Shown here: positions 25,251-53,702 of the stretch, one piece after another
Layout of the letters: every line of letters begins with the position of its first letter
Position numbering within the stretch: position 1 is the stretch's first letter
Assembly: GCF_000699445.3 (NCBI RefSeq)
Contig: NC_067197.1
Span: forward strand, 32,037,809-32,101,808
Direction: 5' to 3'
Source: Schistosoma haematobium
Lineage: Eukaryota; Platyhelminthes; Trematoda; Strigeidida; Schistosomatidae
Length of the DNA stretch: 64,000 bases
Program-made: the position numbers and the translations under genes
Notes under the pieces: generated by a model
Seen by the model: the letters and a program-made list of their open reading frames with translations, nothing else
The model's database searches: none
What the model was told of the DNA's origin: nothing

Positions 25251-28200
25251 GCTCAGAGACAAAATATAATCTATTACCAAAAAAGTGGAGAACTGTAGAT
25301 TGTTAGGATCAAATGTACTAACAGTTACAGTAGAAATAAGGTACTTCAGAGTACCAACGATAAACTAATTGAAAAACAGTAAACGATACTCCAGTCGAAT
25401 GCTTTAACTGAAATAAATCCAATTAAAGTGGAAACAGTAGTCTTGATACGCAGTAAACGATCAAAACAATAAAATTTACTCAGCGAGGAAAAATACCACT
25501 GTCCATTTTAATTAGCGCGCGAATTATATCAGAAGTCAGAAGCGAAAAGGCTCGAATTTTTATATAAAATATTGACATATCGAGAAGTGACCAAACTAAG
25601 CTGTCTAGCGGTTGTAAGAGAAGTGGAGCACGGCGTACTCACTCGTGATCTGGTGCAGATGGATGACCGAGCGCCTTCAGGTAGGTGAGTCCATTAAAAC
25701 TAATGCGGCCAGAATCAAATATCGGAAACTTAAAGAGCTACTGATTTTGGGGATTTACTTACCACTGAAATTCGTTCCTACCACTTTCACCACCATTTTG
25801 GCGTCCTTGTCCCTTATTTTCATGAATTTTGATTGGGAGTACTACTAACGGTCGCAAATAACATATCCCATATTTACAAATTTTAGTACATCTCTTCTGG
25901 CAGAACAAATGCACACCATTTTTAATGTATTGTCTTAGCAAGCTTATCAAAAGGATTGAATCAGTAAATTAGCATGATTTCATAGTAGGTTGTTTTAAGT
26001 ACTATGTAAAACGTCGAATGGAACTGTACGGCAGGTTTAAGGCTACACTAATTAAGCTAATTATATTTTCAATAATGTCGGCGACCACAATTTAAGGAGG
26101 TCGGGCGTTTCGTCCAGCAAACTCGTTTGGACTTCAGGGTAATAGTTAGAATCAAAATTATCATGGAATATATAAAGTCCAGTAACTAAATAAAAAAATC
26201 AACTCCACAAGCAGGTAGTCAAAGAAAAGCGACGATATTCCACCTTGTGAAGCATTCTTTAGCTCAGTTAAATAAGCCCATATTGTCAGCAGCCATAGAT
26301 CATACAACAATAATATGAAACTTTAGAGACAAATGTCAACCAGTCAAAGAATAAGTCTAGTGGTACAAGTTTGAAGAATATGGAGACATGTCCTGAATTC
26401 AAGTTAACATATGTGAAATAAGGAGAAAAATTCACGTAACGATAATACTGTTGATTGAAACAACTTGGAAGTGTTTTCAGCGCATTTATTTTGTTCCGAT
26501 GTAGACATTTACCTTCCTAGATTGCGCAGTATATCTTCCCTGATGCTGTACGCAAAGTCTGAATTTACAAATAATCGATTATGTCCTGATTGATTGCTTA
26601 AGTGTGAGACAGCTGAGCATCACCTTGAGCTTTTGACTGCATTCAATGATGAAATAACATGTAAGTAAAAGTTTCTACGTAATTTGACTACTTTGCATGA
26701 TAACTCTTATGCGTTTCGTCGTTATTTTCCTTCTCAGTAGATTAACTATTAGATATTTTATTGCGGACATCCTTGCCATGGAGCGATTCGTTCTTCAGGA
26801 TCTCTAAAATTCTCCAGTCAACTCGACCTTTTATGATAGGTTTGAAAACGAACTTACGTGCTTTGGAAATAGTGAATGAAGTAACCGACCACCAGTTCTT
26901 TCGGTTGCAGATATAAGACATAATTTTTCACACAACGTTTTAACGCAATGTGTCATAAACTCTTGCTTGATATTTAATATTATGACGGAAATTTTAATTA
27001 ACTGGACGATTTTTGGTTTCATTGCTGTTGGAGGTTGAAATTTGTGTCATACATTCTACTTGTTCGACCGCTCTACACAATACACAAGAAGCTTGATTGT
27101 AGATTGGAAAAGATGAATTGCACTATCCGTATATAAATCTTATGTATTTTGGAGTTTATATGAAGAGTTTAAAGTCTATATTTTGTTTGTTAAGGTCCGT
27201 GTAATATTTTTAAGAAGACAAGTATACTTAGTCTAGATACGGCCAAAGTTGTGATGATAAGGTAGTAAGATTATGCATTAGGGTGATACTATAATTTATG
27301 GACGACCATTGAGCGACATCAAAGTGACATTGAGTGTTCCTCCCTTTTTATTGGGGCTAAATGGGTATTATAAAACAGTTTGAAGAATAAGGATCATGGT
27401 CAGCAGTTGATGGTTAGGGTCAGGGATTATATTTACGGTTTTGCATCATGAAATTATTTCAGTTAAAATGACCAAACACTGTTTGGCCAAGTGGGTAAAT
27501 GAATTTTTAGCCAAAATCCAAGACCTGTTATCTTGAATCTGACTGGTTCGTCCATAAAATATAGTTTTTCCCTTTAATATGTCATATAGTTATCATTTTG
27601 CAAGTTTCTCCATCACTGAAGGAATCTTTCAACTTGAGGCATTAGAATACAATTATATCAACTGGGAAGCCAAGACAATGAACAGTTGAGTATGAAGTTA
27701 TTTAATTACTCCTATGATCGGCTATTTGTATAAGTGATCCAAAAGCATTCAGTGATTGTGGGTAAGGTCTTTGCTACGTACGGTTAACAACATCCAATTT
27801 GATTAGCTCCTACTTGCTAAAATTAGTTCACACCAACTTATCTAGAGTGAATACCTCAATAAATTAATCCTAAATTTTCTTGGCGGTGATAGACAAATCT
27901 GATAGTCTTCTTAACTTGACAAGTGGTTATACTGTGAAGTTATGAAACGTGTGTTGAATCCATGAATTTTTTTCTATCCACTCATGTTCCATACATTTTG
28001 CCTGAAACCACAAGCAGATGACGCAGTACAGAACGTTCTTGCATTTTATATAGTTCCTAATGTTGTAAGTTGGAGAAGCTGATAAATAAAAGCTGTACTC
28101 TCTTCTAGATCGACCAGACTTAATGAAAAACGATATAGGGAAACGTCTGCATTCCTACACAAACTTGTTCACTAGCGTTCTAAATGAAGTGGGTTTTCTT

Positions 28201-29066
28201 TAGCAATATACAGACCACCAATAAATACTGATAAATGAAAGCTTCAAATTAGTACGGTTTGCGCTCCTGATGATACAGAAGTCAATGTACCACAGCTAAA
28301 CTGTAGTTCTTCTAATGTAGGAAGTTAGACGAGAACGCTGAGATGTTTGAACGAATAAGAACTAAGTCTAGATTACTAGCAGTTTATAGCATGACTTCGT
28401 ATATTTGAAAGATCAAGAACGTCATAAACAAGTAAGTTGTGCACTGTTACAAAAACCGGTAGAAGAATCAGATACTAAAATGTAAGAATCAGCAGTCTCA
28501 ATATAGATTGACGTGGAATGCTGGTCAAGTTGAGCAAACTTACGAATAAACTTGCAAAACGACACGTTATTATAGAATCTAGTAAGGATAAGTGCTCTCC
28601 ATTGCTCTGAACTTTCGAAAAACACATCAGCAAACTACTTAAATTCTTATTAATTAACCGTACCATAGAAGGCAGCCCATTAGCAAAGATTATGTGTCAC
28701 CTGTTTTCATTAGATTGGCCTTAGTAATTGTCCGGGTAGTCTGAGAGTCCTATATTGAGAATTCAGTATTATGGTCATATCAATTTGCGGCGTCCTCTGT
28801 AATCGATAGGCTTACAGCTCATCTTCATGTCACTCTGTTCCTTATAACCTTAGACAGTCAGTGGCTAGATTAAAAAGTATATTGAAATTATCTCTGTAAC
28901 ATCTAAAGTGATGCCTTCTGGATTCTATATAGCCTACAATGAGACGTTCGGTACTAGTTCTATCCAACAGGTAAATTTAAAACACAATGGGTGGGATCCT
29001 AATCGTAAAGGTTATCTATAAGTATCTTGATGTTAATAAACAACTTAGGTCCACAGAAGAAAGATA
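25251..29066. other. Gene-poor stretch
   Basis: No domain-bearing ORF. Two short ATG-plus-donor arrangements near 25664 (plus) and 25800-25830 (minus) point away from each other and are discussed as a possible divergent first-exon pair. The rest is AT-rich with only random short frames. Confidence 0.45.
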
Positions 29067-29482
29067 TGTAGTGGCATTGGACAATAGCCACACAATCCAC
29101 AAAGCTGTGAACACGAGACTACTCAGGAAATAGATATTCAATATTTAACGCGGAGAAATACCTAACGATGGAGAAGGCGCGAACAATGAATTGAATGGAT
29201 TAGAGTTGATCGAATGGCATGGCTCGGCCATGCAGGCGTGGTCCATCTGAATTTTGCCTTATATCTTCTATTCATATTAAATATATTGTTCTTTCTCTAG
29301 CCTAAGCTTGTTCTACATCATGTATTGGTAATTGATACGATACAGTGAGTTGGTGTAGTCGATGATGTGACTTCCATGTAAGATCTTATAGATTAGGCAG
29401 TTATATCATGACAAATCTACAATTTTAGGATTAGGTCTATTATTAGAGCAGTACTAATATCATAGTAGACCATAGTTCTACA
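29067..29482 (+). repeat. 5' LTR
   Basis: Starts TGTAGTGGCATTGG and ends AGTTCTACA. Collinear with 32278-32693 at a constant offset of 3211 bp with no gap. Confidence 0.92.
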
Positions 29483-29483
29483 T

Positions 29484-29494
29484 TGGTAAGCCCG
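29484..29494 (+). promoter_or_regulatory. Primer-binding site (minus-strand priming)
   Basis: TGGTAAGCCCG starts one base past the LTR. The leading TGG pairs with the CCA end of a tRNA. A similar TGGTGAGCCC or TAGTAAGCCCC follows the LTRs ending at 56647 and 42664. Confidence 0.55.
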
Positions 29495-32277
29495 ACTAAA
29501 GAAACGCAACCTATTACAAATAATCCTTAATTCCACTTTAACTTTTTCGATCGATTTTATATTTATGTTAACCCAATATTCTAATAGTCCTCTGATTGAT
29601 GCTCACATGTATTATCGTAATGTTATATTGATTAGTTCTCATAACATACTAGCTCAATCGATATTAAGAACTGGTCGTCTATATCAAGTAATTAGCTTTG
29701 ATGGTTCGTTAACAAGCTTTAATAGCATTTACATGCTTCAGCGACATAGTCTTGTTTAAACATCAAGCTCTACAAATATGACCTGTAAATGGCGTAAATA
29801 TACATCGACTAACAATGCAACCAAGGGCTAAATAGCTATCTGGATCTTATTCTCAGTGTTCCTTCAGTTAACACTTCATCCTGTTTTAAACTATGCACTA
29901 TCCCATAATATTTTTTCTTCTGACCACTGCCTGCCTAATTTCATATTTTCGAGTTCCATTGCCAAACAACAAGGATGACAATTCTCCAAAAACATACGGT
30001 GAGTTTCAACTATAGGTTTTCTGGAATCATAAGTTCATTTTAGATAACTCGTTCAATGGCGACCACACTAGTATCTGGATTCATTCAATTGTTCTGATTC
30101 GAGCGAGTGGCAAAAACGTCAACAGCATCAAACACCCTGGAATTAATTGCCATACTGCATGTTTTATTCTGGATACTTTTGGATCATTACTACTCCTCAC
30201 GAATGGCGTTATATATTGTCGTCCACTGAGTAATCTACTTTTCAAAAATAATCCAGGCGAGTTCAACTATTTTACTTAATGATTTTTTGTACTTAACATG
30301 TATATGTTTTCTAGTTGCTTTTGCCATATATTTGTAAGTGTCCCTAGGCTAAATGCATTAACTTCTTACGGAATGTTTATAACGCGTCATATTCTTGCCT
30401 GAAGTTTCATAAGCAGTCTTAACTTTAAAATTATCTTTCTGATCATGTTCATTATTTTCAAATTGTCATATACGTCAACAACCTGCATGTTAACCTGGCC
30501 CATACATGCGTTGCACTATATCTTCATGTCTTCTAAATTTAGAAATCATTTGAATCACCTTTAACATTTATCGATAAACCCATCATAGTCGTTGTTGCTA
30601 ATCGTATTTGGGTTTATGGATTAGCCTAAAATGCGAACAGTTTAGATAATAAGATTAAAAATTTAGGTACTATCAACTGCACTAGCAAAATAACTAAATC
30701 CTCAGGTAGCTGTTGGTTAAGCAAACGTTTAGAATCAAAACTCCGTAGCCTACTAGAATTAAAACTAAACGAATATTTCTGAATTAAAATTTATAATTAA
30801 ATTAGGCGTCTCGGATTCTTTAACGTTATAAATTTCTGATAATTTCGAATCACCTCAAGCAACAATACCTATTTTTCCACTGACCAATCCTCATTCAACA
30901 CTATAACTAGTTAAACATAATAGTTTCAGGATATCGTCATAAAGCATTGTCATGACTTGACAATCACGTAATATGATTGATAAAATTAATGAAACTATTA
31001 ACAAAATCGGTCAGCGAATTGACTTATAACTATCACTAGTGTTGTTTTTCTTTTATCTTCATTCACTACAGATGATTACAGTATTTTTCTCTACCAGACG
31101 CTCACTCAGTAAGTATCTCAAAACCTTTTCAGTCTAATTGATGGTTTAGCGACACAATCATGCATGCAAATAATCAGTATAAGCAGTCGAGCAAATCTCC
31201 TGTAAGCTGAAAACATCAATGTCGAATTTACCCCAACACTGACTAAGGTTCAAGCCATTATCATAGACATGAGTTGAGTGTACTCCCCTTGGTTACAACT
31301 TATGTACTCCCTGATAATCACATGAGCATCACTCACTGTTAATTATCTTGTACAAACTTATTTAGCCGAATACATCTTGCAGCACCACATCAACTAGTAA
31401 TGTGACACATAAGCTTCACTGATTTCAATAACTTATAATCACCATATCTCAATTAAATCGTATTCCGCCTTATGATAAACTGCATACTTGCAACTAACTT
31501 GTATGCATCATCAGCGGTCAGGTATAAATATGTATAAATAGTCTATCGCAGATCAGAACATTGAGTCTAGAGCATGTCTCTTACGAATACACTCATGTTT
31601 AACGATTTGTTCCTAGCTATCTGTCCAAAATTCATATAATTATCACTCATGCATTTAAATTTTGTTTTGATAACCATTCATGTGTATTAGTAGTATTACT
31701 GAATTCTATCACGGTCAAGTAAAAATGAGGTTGAGGAAATCTCCCCGTAACTAAATAAACCGTATCAAACTAACTGGAACACTAGTTGGAATTCTTCTCC
31801 ACGGTATACTTCTGTTCCTTCAGTTAGCCTACTAATACAGATGCAATTGGAATTCAACTCATATGGACAACTTACCGGCATAATCGTTATTTGATTTCAT
31901 AATTTTAACCAAAACTAATACCAATATTAACATTTCTACAATATTCATTACTTTAATATTTCTAAACACAATATACTTACTGCCTATACGTTAAGTTATT
32001 AACACGCATCGTTTTATTATTATTATTGTAACCCCATTTTTTATAGTTCAAATAATCTTCAACCAAATTTTCATTTTAAGCGTGTTAATCATGAAGGCAG
32101 ATATTTTAAGATTATTACATGTATTTCCCGACCAGATGCTGCTGCCTTCTTTTTGATTTATCTTTCAGCTTACCAATACCCGGAGGATTCTTATTATCCT
32201 TGGTAACCTCCGGCGCGCGACGATCCCATCCAATTTGGTATCGAACCAACATCACGTTGATTCTGGTGGGAGAGTAG

Positions 32278-32693
32278 TGTAGTGGCATTGGACAATAGCC
32301 ACACAATCCACAAAGCTGTGAACACGAGACTACTCAGGAAATAGATATTCAATATTTAACGCGGAGAAATACCTAACGATGGAGAAGGCGCGAACAATGA
32401 ATTGAATGGATTAGAGTTGATCGAATGGCATGGCTCGGCCATGCAGGCGTGGTCCATCTGAATTTTGCCTTATATCTTCTATTCATATTAAATATATTGT
32501 TCTTTCTCTAGCCTAAGCTTGTTCTACATCATGTATTGGTAATTGATACGATACAGTGAGTTGGTGTAGTCGATGATGTGACTTCCATGTAAGATCTTAT
32601 AGATTAGGCAGTTATATCATGACAAATCTACAATTTTAGGATTAGGTCTATTATTAGAGCAGTACTAATATCATAGTAGACCATAGTTCTACA
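32278..32693 (+). repeat. 3' LTR
   Basis: Second copy of the 416-bp repeat, preceded by a polypurine tract at 32265-32277 and followed by the GATA target duplication. Confidence 0.92.
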
Positions 32694-33504
32694 GATACAC
32701 TGTGAAAGTAATACAACCGAGGTCTGAAGACGCACCAAGTTATTAAACTGCCACGAAACTAAGAAGTTACTTTGATGGACAGACGTATCCCAGTAACGTA
32801 AAAATGTGCAGTAGATAATGGGCCAAGGCCATACCGAGTTTTAAATTAAGATCAGGTTCATATTATATCACTGTTAGGTACTAAATTTATATGCCACAGT
32901 GGAACTTTGCTGATATCCATTTCGGAATACAGGTAAGTTCGTGCATTATCATAGCCTTGATATCGACTGGCTATTGCTATTATGACTGTAGTGGAGAGAG
33001 TGAAGAGACCCATGGAGTTTATTTGTTAACGTGGACGGTTAGTAGAAGAGTGACTCAACAGACAACTAAGTCGTGTTATTTTGTTTCGTCGCAAAATAAA
33101 CTGCACATATTCAACTATGGATGCCTAATGTAGTTAGGAGTACTTCATCAGACAGATATCTTCCAGTGAAAAAAGTAAACATTTGTGGGTTTTCCATAAG
33201 ATCTTAAGACCCCATTTATGCGCTTATGGTAAATGTAATATTTGGAGTCGTGCATACACATTTGCAGAGCAAAATACAGATCGAGATAGCTGGCCATGGG
33301 ATGAGAAACTTCTGCAGTTCAGAATATCGTTTATTAGGTTAACAGTACTCCCAAATGCGACCTGTTTCAGCATTCAGTAAGAAGTGACATTCAGGTTCGA
33401 AGAAAACGGTTCATAACTTAAAGGCCCTATAAGAATATAAACAATAGATTCAAGAAGAGTATCATATACTCGTACAGACCCTACGTATTAATATAGAATA
33501 AACT
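32694..33504. other. Intergenic, nothing recognised
   Basis: Short plus-strand frames at 32891-33133 and 33183-33380 have no recognisable motif. Confidence 0.4.
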
Positions 33505-34060
33505 AGTGCCTTGTCGTTCACAGTTGAAATTGCGACACAACGGATCATCGTCGAACAATCAGTTGAGTGGAACTTGTCACTATACATCAACTTCATTGAC
33601 AATGAGAAGTCGGTTGAGTGTGGACAGGGGAATAATATGGAATTCCTAAGATTGTCGACATTATCCGGAAGTTATACGACCAACTACAGAGCAAAGTTGT
33701 GCATGAGTGCAGCTGGCGGATATAGTCCCAATAAGAACCGGAGTCAGACAAGGCTGCCCACTCTCCCCCTTCCTTTCTTCTGGTGGTCGAATGGATTGTG
33801 AAGACCACATCTGAGGGAAAGCACTTAATACAATGGACAGCTCAGAGTCGATTGGACATCGCAGATGATCTGGCCCTCCTATCCCAAATACACGAACAAA
33901 TGCAGATGAAAACAACTAGTGTAGCAGCCTGTGCATAGTAAGCCTCAGTACACACAACGGAAAAAGCAAGATCCTCAAACAAAACGCGAAGAACACCAAC
34001 CCGACCACATTTGATGGAAAAGTCTGGAAGATACGGAATCTCTCAAGTTGTTATTCTGAA
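33505..34060 (+). mobile_element. Degenerate SR2-like RTE reverse-transcriptase fragment
   Basis: The frame reads SVEWNLSLYINFIDNEKSVE, a decayed form of the RT palm A motif (FIDYEKAFDS-like). It then shifts through a VRQGC-like region (GVRQGCPLSPPSFL, frameshifted) and LLSQIHEQMQMKT. Stops and shifts are frequent. Same family as 4622-5535. It lies about 500 bp downstream of the protease gene's stop codon, on the opposite strand. Confidence 0.7.
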
Positions 34061-34568
34061 GATGTTTATGTGCTTCAGGGTTATGGAAGACTGTGTGGCT
34101 TATTTAATTTTCCGGAGATGTAAGGAATTAGTAATGCATGCACCCTAAACAGCACATGATGGTGTGAACAACCAACTGAAAATATGAGATATCCAACCAA
34201 AGTTGCAGTGAAAAATGAATATTAGGATTTGAATTTATTTTACTGCGATGTGAATATACATTCATTGGGACAAAAAGCAAACTGCATAGTAAACAACTCT
34301 TTTTGTGACCAAAATTAAAACTGAAGTGAGTAACTGGAGAGATAAAGAATTATATGTTAACTGAAGAACAAGAATAAGATGAGGGGCTGGGATATTGTCC
34401 AGAAAAAACGTCTAAATGTCATTACTTCACTTGATTCACCGAGAATGAGCAAGTTAACATACATTGTAATCATGCATAAACTCATAAAAACATGAGTGAC
34501 TGCATAAGTCGAAGCGATGTGGTTAAGTTGAAAGGAAGTGAAACTACAAAAAGAAAAGACAAAGACGT

Positions 34569-49360
<14,792 letters not shown>

Positions 49361-49379
49361 TGCTTAACAGAAACAAAGT

Positions 49380-51290
49380 CAGTCTTCAGTAATAAGGATA
49401 GGAGGTTGGTGAACCTGTATTAATCCTGACACATTGCTTTCCAGTGAAGGTCCAGCTTCTCCTTGAAAATATTCACTGATGGGGCTGATACCACTTGTTC
49501 GGGTAAGGCGTTCCAATCATCGACTACTCGATGAGAAAAACGGGACCCCACTTTAAGTTTATTAGATCGTGGTTTATGAACCTTCTTGCTATGACCTCGG
49601 AGATTATTAGTGCTGGAGGGAGCAAAAGATAAGACATATTAACACCCAAATCATAATTAAAGATAAGAAATGCCAGTATAAGGTCACCTCGTGTCCTACG
49701 ATACGACAAAAGGAAAAGGTTTAGGCGTTTTAAACGTTCATCGTAAGAGAGTCTAGAAAGACCCTTCACTAATTTTGTTCCCACACGCTGGACACGCTCA
49801 AGGGAGTTAGTATCCTTTATCAGACACGAGCTAGCTGCTTGGATACAGTACTCTAAATGTGGTCTTACATATATAAGATATAAAATTCGAAACGTTTCCA
49901 CGTCAAAAGATTTGAACGCTCAGCGAAGTGACCACAACCTTTGACAGCAGCTGCTTTGCAATGCGTAGTTGTTTTTAAATCATGACTTATTACTACTCCT
50001 AAATCTTTATGTTCTTGAGTACATGGTAGAGGTTAACCCTCATTAGTATAACGGTAACTATCACCGTGACCGATGTGCATTAGCACACTCTTCTTAGTAT
50101 TGATTTCTAAGCCCCACTCTCGAGCCCATCCAACTAAATCGTCTAAGTCAGCTTGAAGATCCAGATGATCAGCCGCACTTTTTATTGTTCTCCAGATTTT
50201 TATATCATCCGCAAGCAGTAATGTCGACGACCTAAGCAACAGCGCTAACTCATTAACGTAGAGAAGGAAGAACAGAAGGCCTAAGATGGTGCCGTGGGGT
50301 ACACCACTTTTGACCGGCTTCCAATCGGATAGCGTCCCACTGACCCTCACTCTCTGTCTGCGGTTACATAAGAAGTTTCCTATCCACTCGTGTACAGTAC
50401 CTATTATTCCGAAGCTCGTGAGCTTCTGCATAAGACCTATGTGTGAAGCCTTGTCAAATGCTTTGCCAAAATCTATGAATATCACGTCGACAGACAGGCC
50501 GTTATCTAGGGCTACTGTTCAATCCTCTCTCGCAATAAGCAAGTAAATCAAACATGAACGCCTGTTACGAAATCCGTGTTGTTCAGGAGCTAACAGATTG
50601 TGTAAATCTATGTGGCTTAGCAACCTAACCCGAATTATCTTTTCAAGTAACTTAACGACTATGCTAGTTAGACTGACAGGCCGGTAGTTAGATACCATCT
50701 GTCTCTGATCCTCCTTAATTATAGGACTGACTATAGCGACCTTCCAATCTCTAGGGAGTTGAGCGAATGAAAGGGACATGTTGAAGAGTGTCATGAGAGA
50801 TTTTGAAATAATGTCCGCAAGAGATGACAGCAACCGTGGATGTAACCCGTCAGGGCCTGGTATCTTACAAGATTTGAGGTTAGTTATCAACGGAAGGACA
50901 GTTTCCTCAGTCACCTGTACAGATTCAGTGGTTGGTATCTTGGTGTGAGTGGGACAAGTATTTGTTACAATAAACGTAGAGAAGACTTCTCTAAAATAGT
51001 TTGAAAAAGTCTCAGCTTTTGCTCGATCTGATTCAGCTAGTAAATCTGAGTTTTCGTGTGACAGCAACGGGGAATACCATCACTACGTTTCATTCGCCGT
51101 TTAACATACGAAAACAGTCGTTTCAGACGAGTACGGCTATCATATACTAACTGTCGTTCGTAAGTGGTACTGGATTCGGCTATGATTTTCTCACAGATAT
51201 TACGGAATTTTTGGTACTCACGCTTAAACGGTGCATGACCTGTCAACAAGTCTCCATGAACATACAGGGGTATCTGCTCATGGCTTCAAA
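49380..51290 (-). mobile_element. CR1-like retrotransposon, 5'-truncated (left-arm copy)
   Basis: Minus-strand frames at 51249-51037, 51067-50519, 50485-50033 and 49901-49524 give the lead-in (LKSCKIPGPDGLHPRLLSSL), RT palm pieces (NYRPVSLTSIVVKLLEKIIR, FIDFGKAFDKASHIGL, SGVPHGTILGLLFFLLYVNE) and C-terminus (LSYRRTRGDLILAFLIF). The catalytic YADD is LADD (LLLADDIKIW), and frames are broken by stops, so it is dead. Its 3' end lies about 60-70 bp upstream of the protease start codon, same strand. Confidence 0.88.
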
Positions 51291-52336
51291 ATTGATATCA
51301 TTTTTGATTTTTCAATAACATTTCTGGTGAAGCTATTATTGACGTATTAACAACACGTATGTTTGCTTCGTTATATTACGCAGTTTGAAATTTACGTCGT
51401 GAGCTCTGTTCAGTGTAGATATACTCAACGTTATGAAATCAACAATGTGTATCGTAGACCCGAACCCCGGTGGTGTTTACGTTCATCTAGGTTGGAGAAA
51501 ACCTAATTATAGCCGTAGTTGATTTAAAATAGTCTGTTAGGAAATGATTTTAATAGAGAAATGTTTGAGGCTCAGTTTAGTTTCGGTAGTTGTGTTGTAA
51601 ACCATGTACCGACTCATAAGTGACCGTAGTCTTCAATCCTGAAACGGTATCATCTGTATTTTTTAGGTAAGCGTTGGTTGATTATAGGTTTGTTATTCCG
51701 TTTATCGGCTTCATTATCCATAGTGAGCTACTTTGAGTGACATGTTAATTCGAATGAAACAAAAATTGCGATGCTTCCATAGTTTGACGTAGTTGATTGT
51801 TGTATTATACAGTCTATTGAAAACAATCACAGTAATTGAAAGGTAGGAGTGAACCTCATAATTTTGGTAATTAGAGTCATTTAATTTTTCATTTCGGTTA
51901 ATGTCGTTAGGTGTTGAAATCTGAAAACGATTAGTAGAGTAATTAGCTCACAGGAGTTGTAGTTGAGAGCTTAGGACTTGTGCAATACAGGAGGAATCAA
52001 GAGGATGTGACCTTGATGTATCATTTTTGTCATATTACCCCTCGGTCCAACGTATCGCTTTTTGATTTCAGCAATAAATCAGGCAGTGGTGATATAAACT
52101 CATTGTAGTAAGCGGAACTCTTCTGAAAATGACGGAAGACCTCTTGCAACTTCCATGTTAGTCCGCTTTAAAGGAGAACATTTGTAACATCTTGAGTTGG
52201 TTTGTTAAGAGTTTACCTCAAACAACCAAGCATATACCAAAACAGTATAGTTCAAGTATTGGTTCACTTCCTTATTTTGTATAGGCGTTATATTTCCTAT
52301 AATCTTATATTGAATGTTGAGAGGCTTTGTTTGTCT
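51291..52336. other. Arm sequence without recognised gene
   Basis: AT-rich, no domain-bearing frame. Mirrored at about 58013-59060 on the right arm. Confidence 0.4.
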
Positions 52337-52472
52337 GAGTCGGTGTAGACGATGATGTGACTTCCACGTAAGATCTTATAGATTAGGCAGTCATACCATA
52401 ACAAGTCTACAATTTTAGGATTAGGTCTATTATTAGAACAGTACTGATATCACAGTACACCATAATTCTACA
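52337..52472 (+). repeat. 3' part of an LTR (left-arm copy)
   Basis: Matches the last 136 bp of the 29067-29482 LTR with substitutions (TTATAGATTAGGCAGT, CTACAATTTTAGGATTAGG, ending ATTCTACA). The 5' portion does not match, and no primer site follows, so it is a fragment or a 3' LTR of a related element. Confidence 0.7.
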
Positions 52473-53266
52473 CATTAATCTATATCAATCCGTCTAGAAA
52501 AAAAAGTATCTTGGAAACAACTGTTATCCCTATTTTTCTTCATCACAGATAAAACGGATCTTGTACAATATATTATAAATGTCTCCGTGCGACTTGTATC
52601 CGTCATGATTATTCTGAATCTACATGCCATCCACCCCCATTTTCCTTCTTTTCTTCGTTTGTTCAAGGAGAATTAATTGATATACGTCCACTAGTATCCG
52701 TAACCACTAGCTGGAAGAACTTATCCCTAATGAAATCAGATAAACAGAACACTTTCACTTACTTTCCTTTGCTAACATTGCATTTCAAATCGATGCAAGT
52801 AACTTCAAAATCACTCCCAGTTGTTGTCATTGGCATAGCCTCTTGCAACCAATCACCACCTAATCTCCCGAACCACGCACCACTTTTCAGATACTTTTTA
52901 TTGAAAGGCTAGTCGTGTACCATATTGGGTGGAGTTATTATGTACCAGTTGACATCATACTGCACGCAAAACGTGTCTTGACAGCAGGTAAACTTTGATC
53001 GATAAAGATGTGGTCGTGATGAATGTTATATACTTTTTTACTCTCTGTCTATGGCCCTTTGGTTTCCTTGTATGACCACAACAATGAACATACATAACAT
53101 ACTGATAGCGGATTTCCAGCTTTGTGTCGTTCAACTCGCCTCCATTCACCACCTAATGTGTCATCTAATAACATCATATGGTATATATTATGCAACATAC
53201 CTACTTCCATAGATCGACAACAACCTCAAATTGTCACAGGTTGTCAGGTGCATAGATCTCATGTAC

Positions 53267-53267
<1 letters not shown>

Positions 53268-53308
<41 letters not shown>
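53268..53308. repeat. (AT)n microsatellite (left arm)
   Basis: Twenty AT units, mirrored at 57042-57082. Confidence 0.9.
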
Positions 53309-53311
<3 letters not shown>

Positions 53312-53498
53312 TGTTATCCACAAAAGCTAGACACTCACTCAACTGGAGATGGTTATTCATAATAATTTAGAGGATGGCAAACCGGAGTTTCCTTCATAGT
53401 TGTTCATGACATCAAAAGCAACACTTAAGAGTCAATAGGCGGCTAGTTGGAAAGTTCTAGGCGGAAGGAATGTTGATTAGAGTTAAGAAAAACCTATT

Positions 53499-53699
53499 TT
53501 ATTGCATTTGCGGTGTGTAACAGACGTCTTTGTTCGCCAGTTGCGAATATCGGTAATGGATGTAAATGGTAGAATTTCCTGGAAGACCATTTGTGTTGAT
53601 AGCATATTTGGGGCTTAAGAAACGGTTGGGTATTGTGGAGGCCCGTAGTTTGATTTTGCCCCCATTTAGATCGACGATATTCGTTGAAGGGCTCACCAT
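53499..53699 (-). CDS. Short ORF at the start of an LTR-element interior (left-arm copy)
   Basis: A 66-residue frame (MVSPSTNIVDLNGGKIKLRA...) begins within the primer-binding-site region of the adjacent LTR, where gag would be expected. It has no recognisable gag motif and ends early, so the element interior is probably decayed. An identical frame occurs on the right arm. Confidence 0.3.
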   Translation of the reverse strand: MVSPSTNIVDLNGGKIKLRASTIPNRFLSPKYAINTNGLPGNSTIYIHYRYSQLANKDVCYTPQMQ

Positions 53700-53702
53700 T
53701 TT

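Larger units (their letters stand above)
29067..32693 (+). mobile_element. Non-autonomous LTR retrotransposon with matching LTRs
   Basis: Two 416-bp direct repeats (29067-29482 and 32278-32693) begin TGTAG and end CTACA, the classic TG...CA LTR ends. The bases just outside are GATA on both sides (29063-29066 and 32694-32697), a 4-bp target-site duplication. After the left LTR is a primer-binding-site-like TTGGTAAGCCC. Before the right LTR is a purine-rich GGTGGGAGAGTAG. The 2.8-kb interior has no gag, protease, RT or integrase frame, so it must have moved with enzymes from another element. By eye I see no difference between the LTRs, implying a recent insertion. Confidence 0.9.

Noticed and set aside
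26085..26145. Hammerhead-like sequence on the minus strand (GGACGAAACGCCCGAC)
   Set aside because: The CTGANGA core is replaced by CTGAAGT. Without the invariant A the ribozyme should not form.
53122..53370. 82-codon plus-strand frame across the (AT)n tract (and its mirror at 56980-57228)
   Set aside because: The frame survives because ATAT repeats encode Ile-Tyr; no other support.
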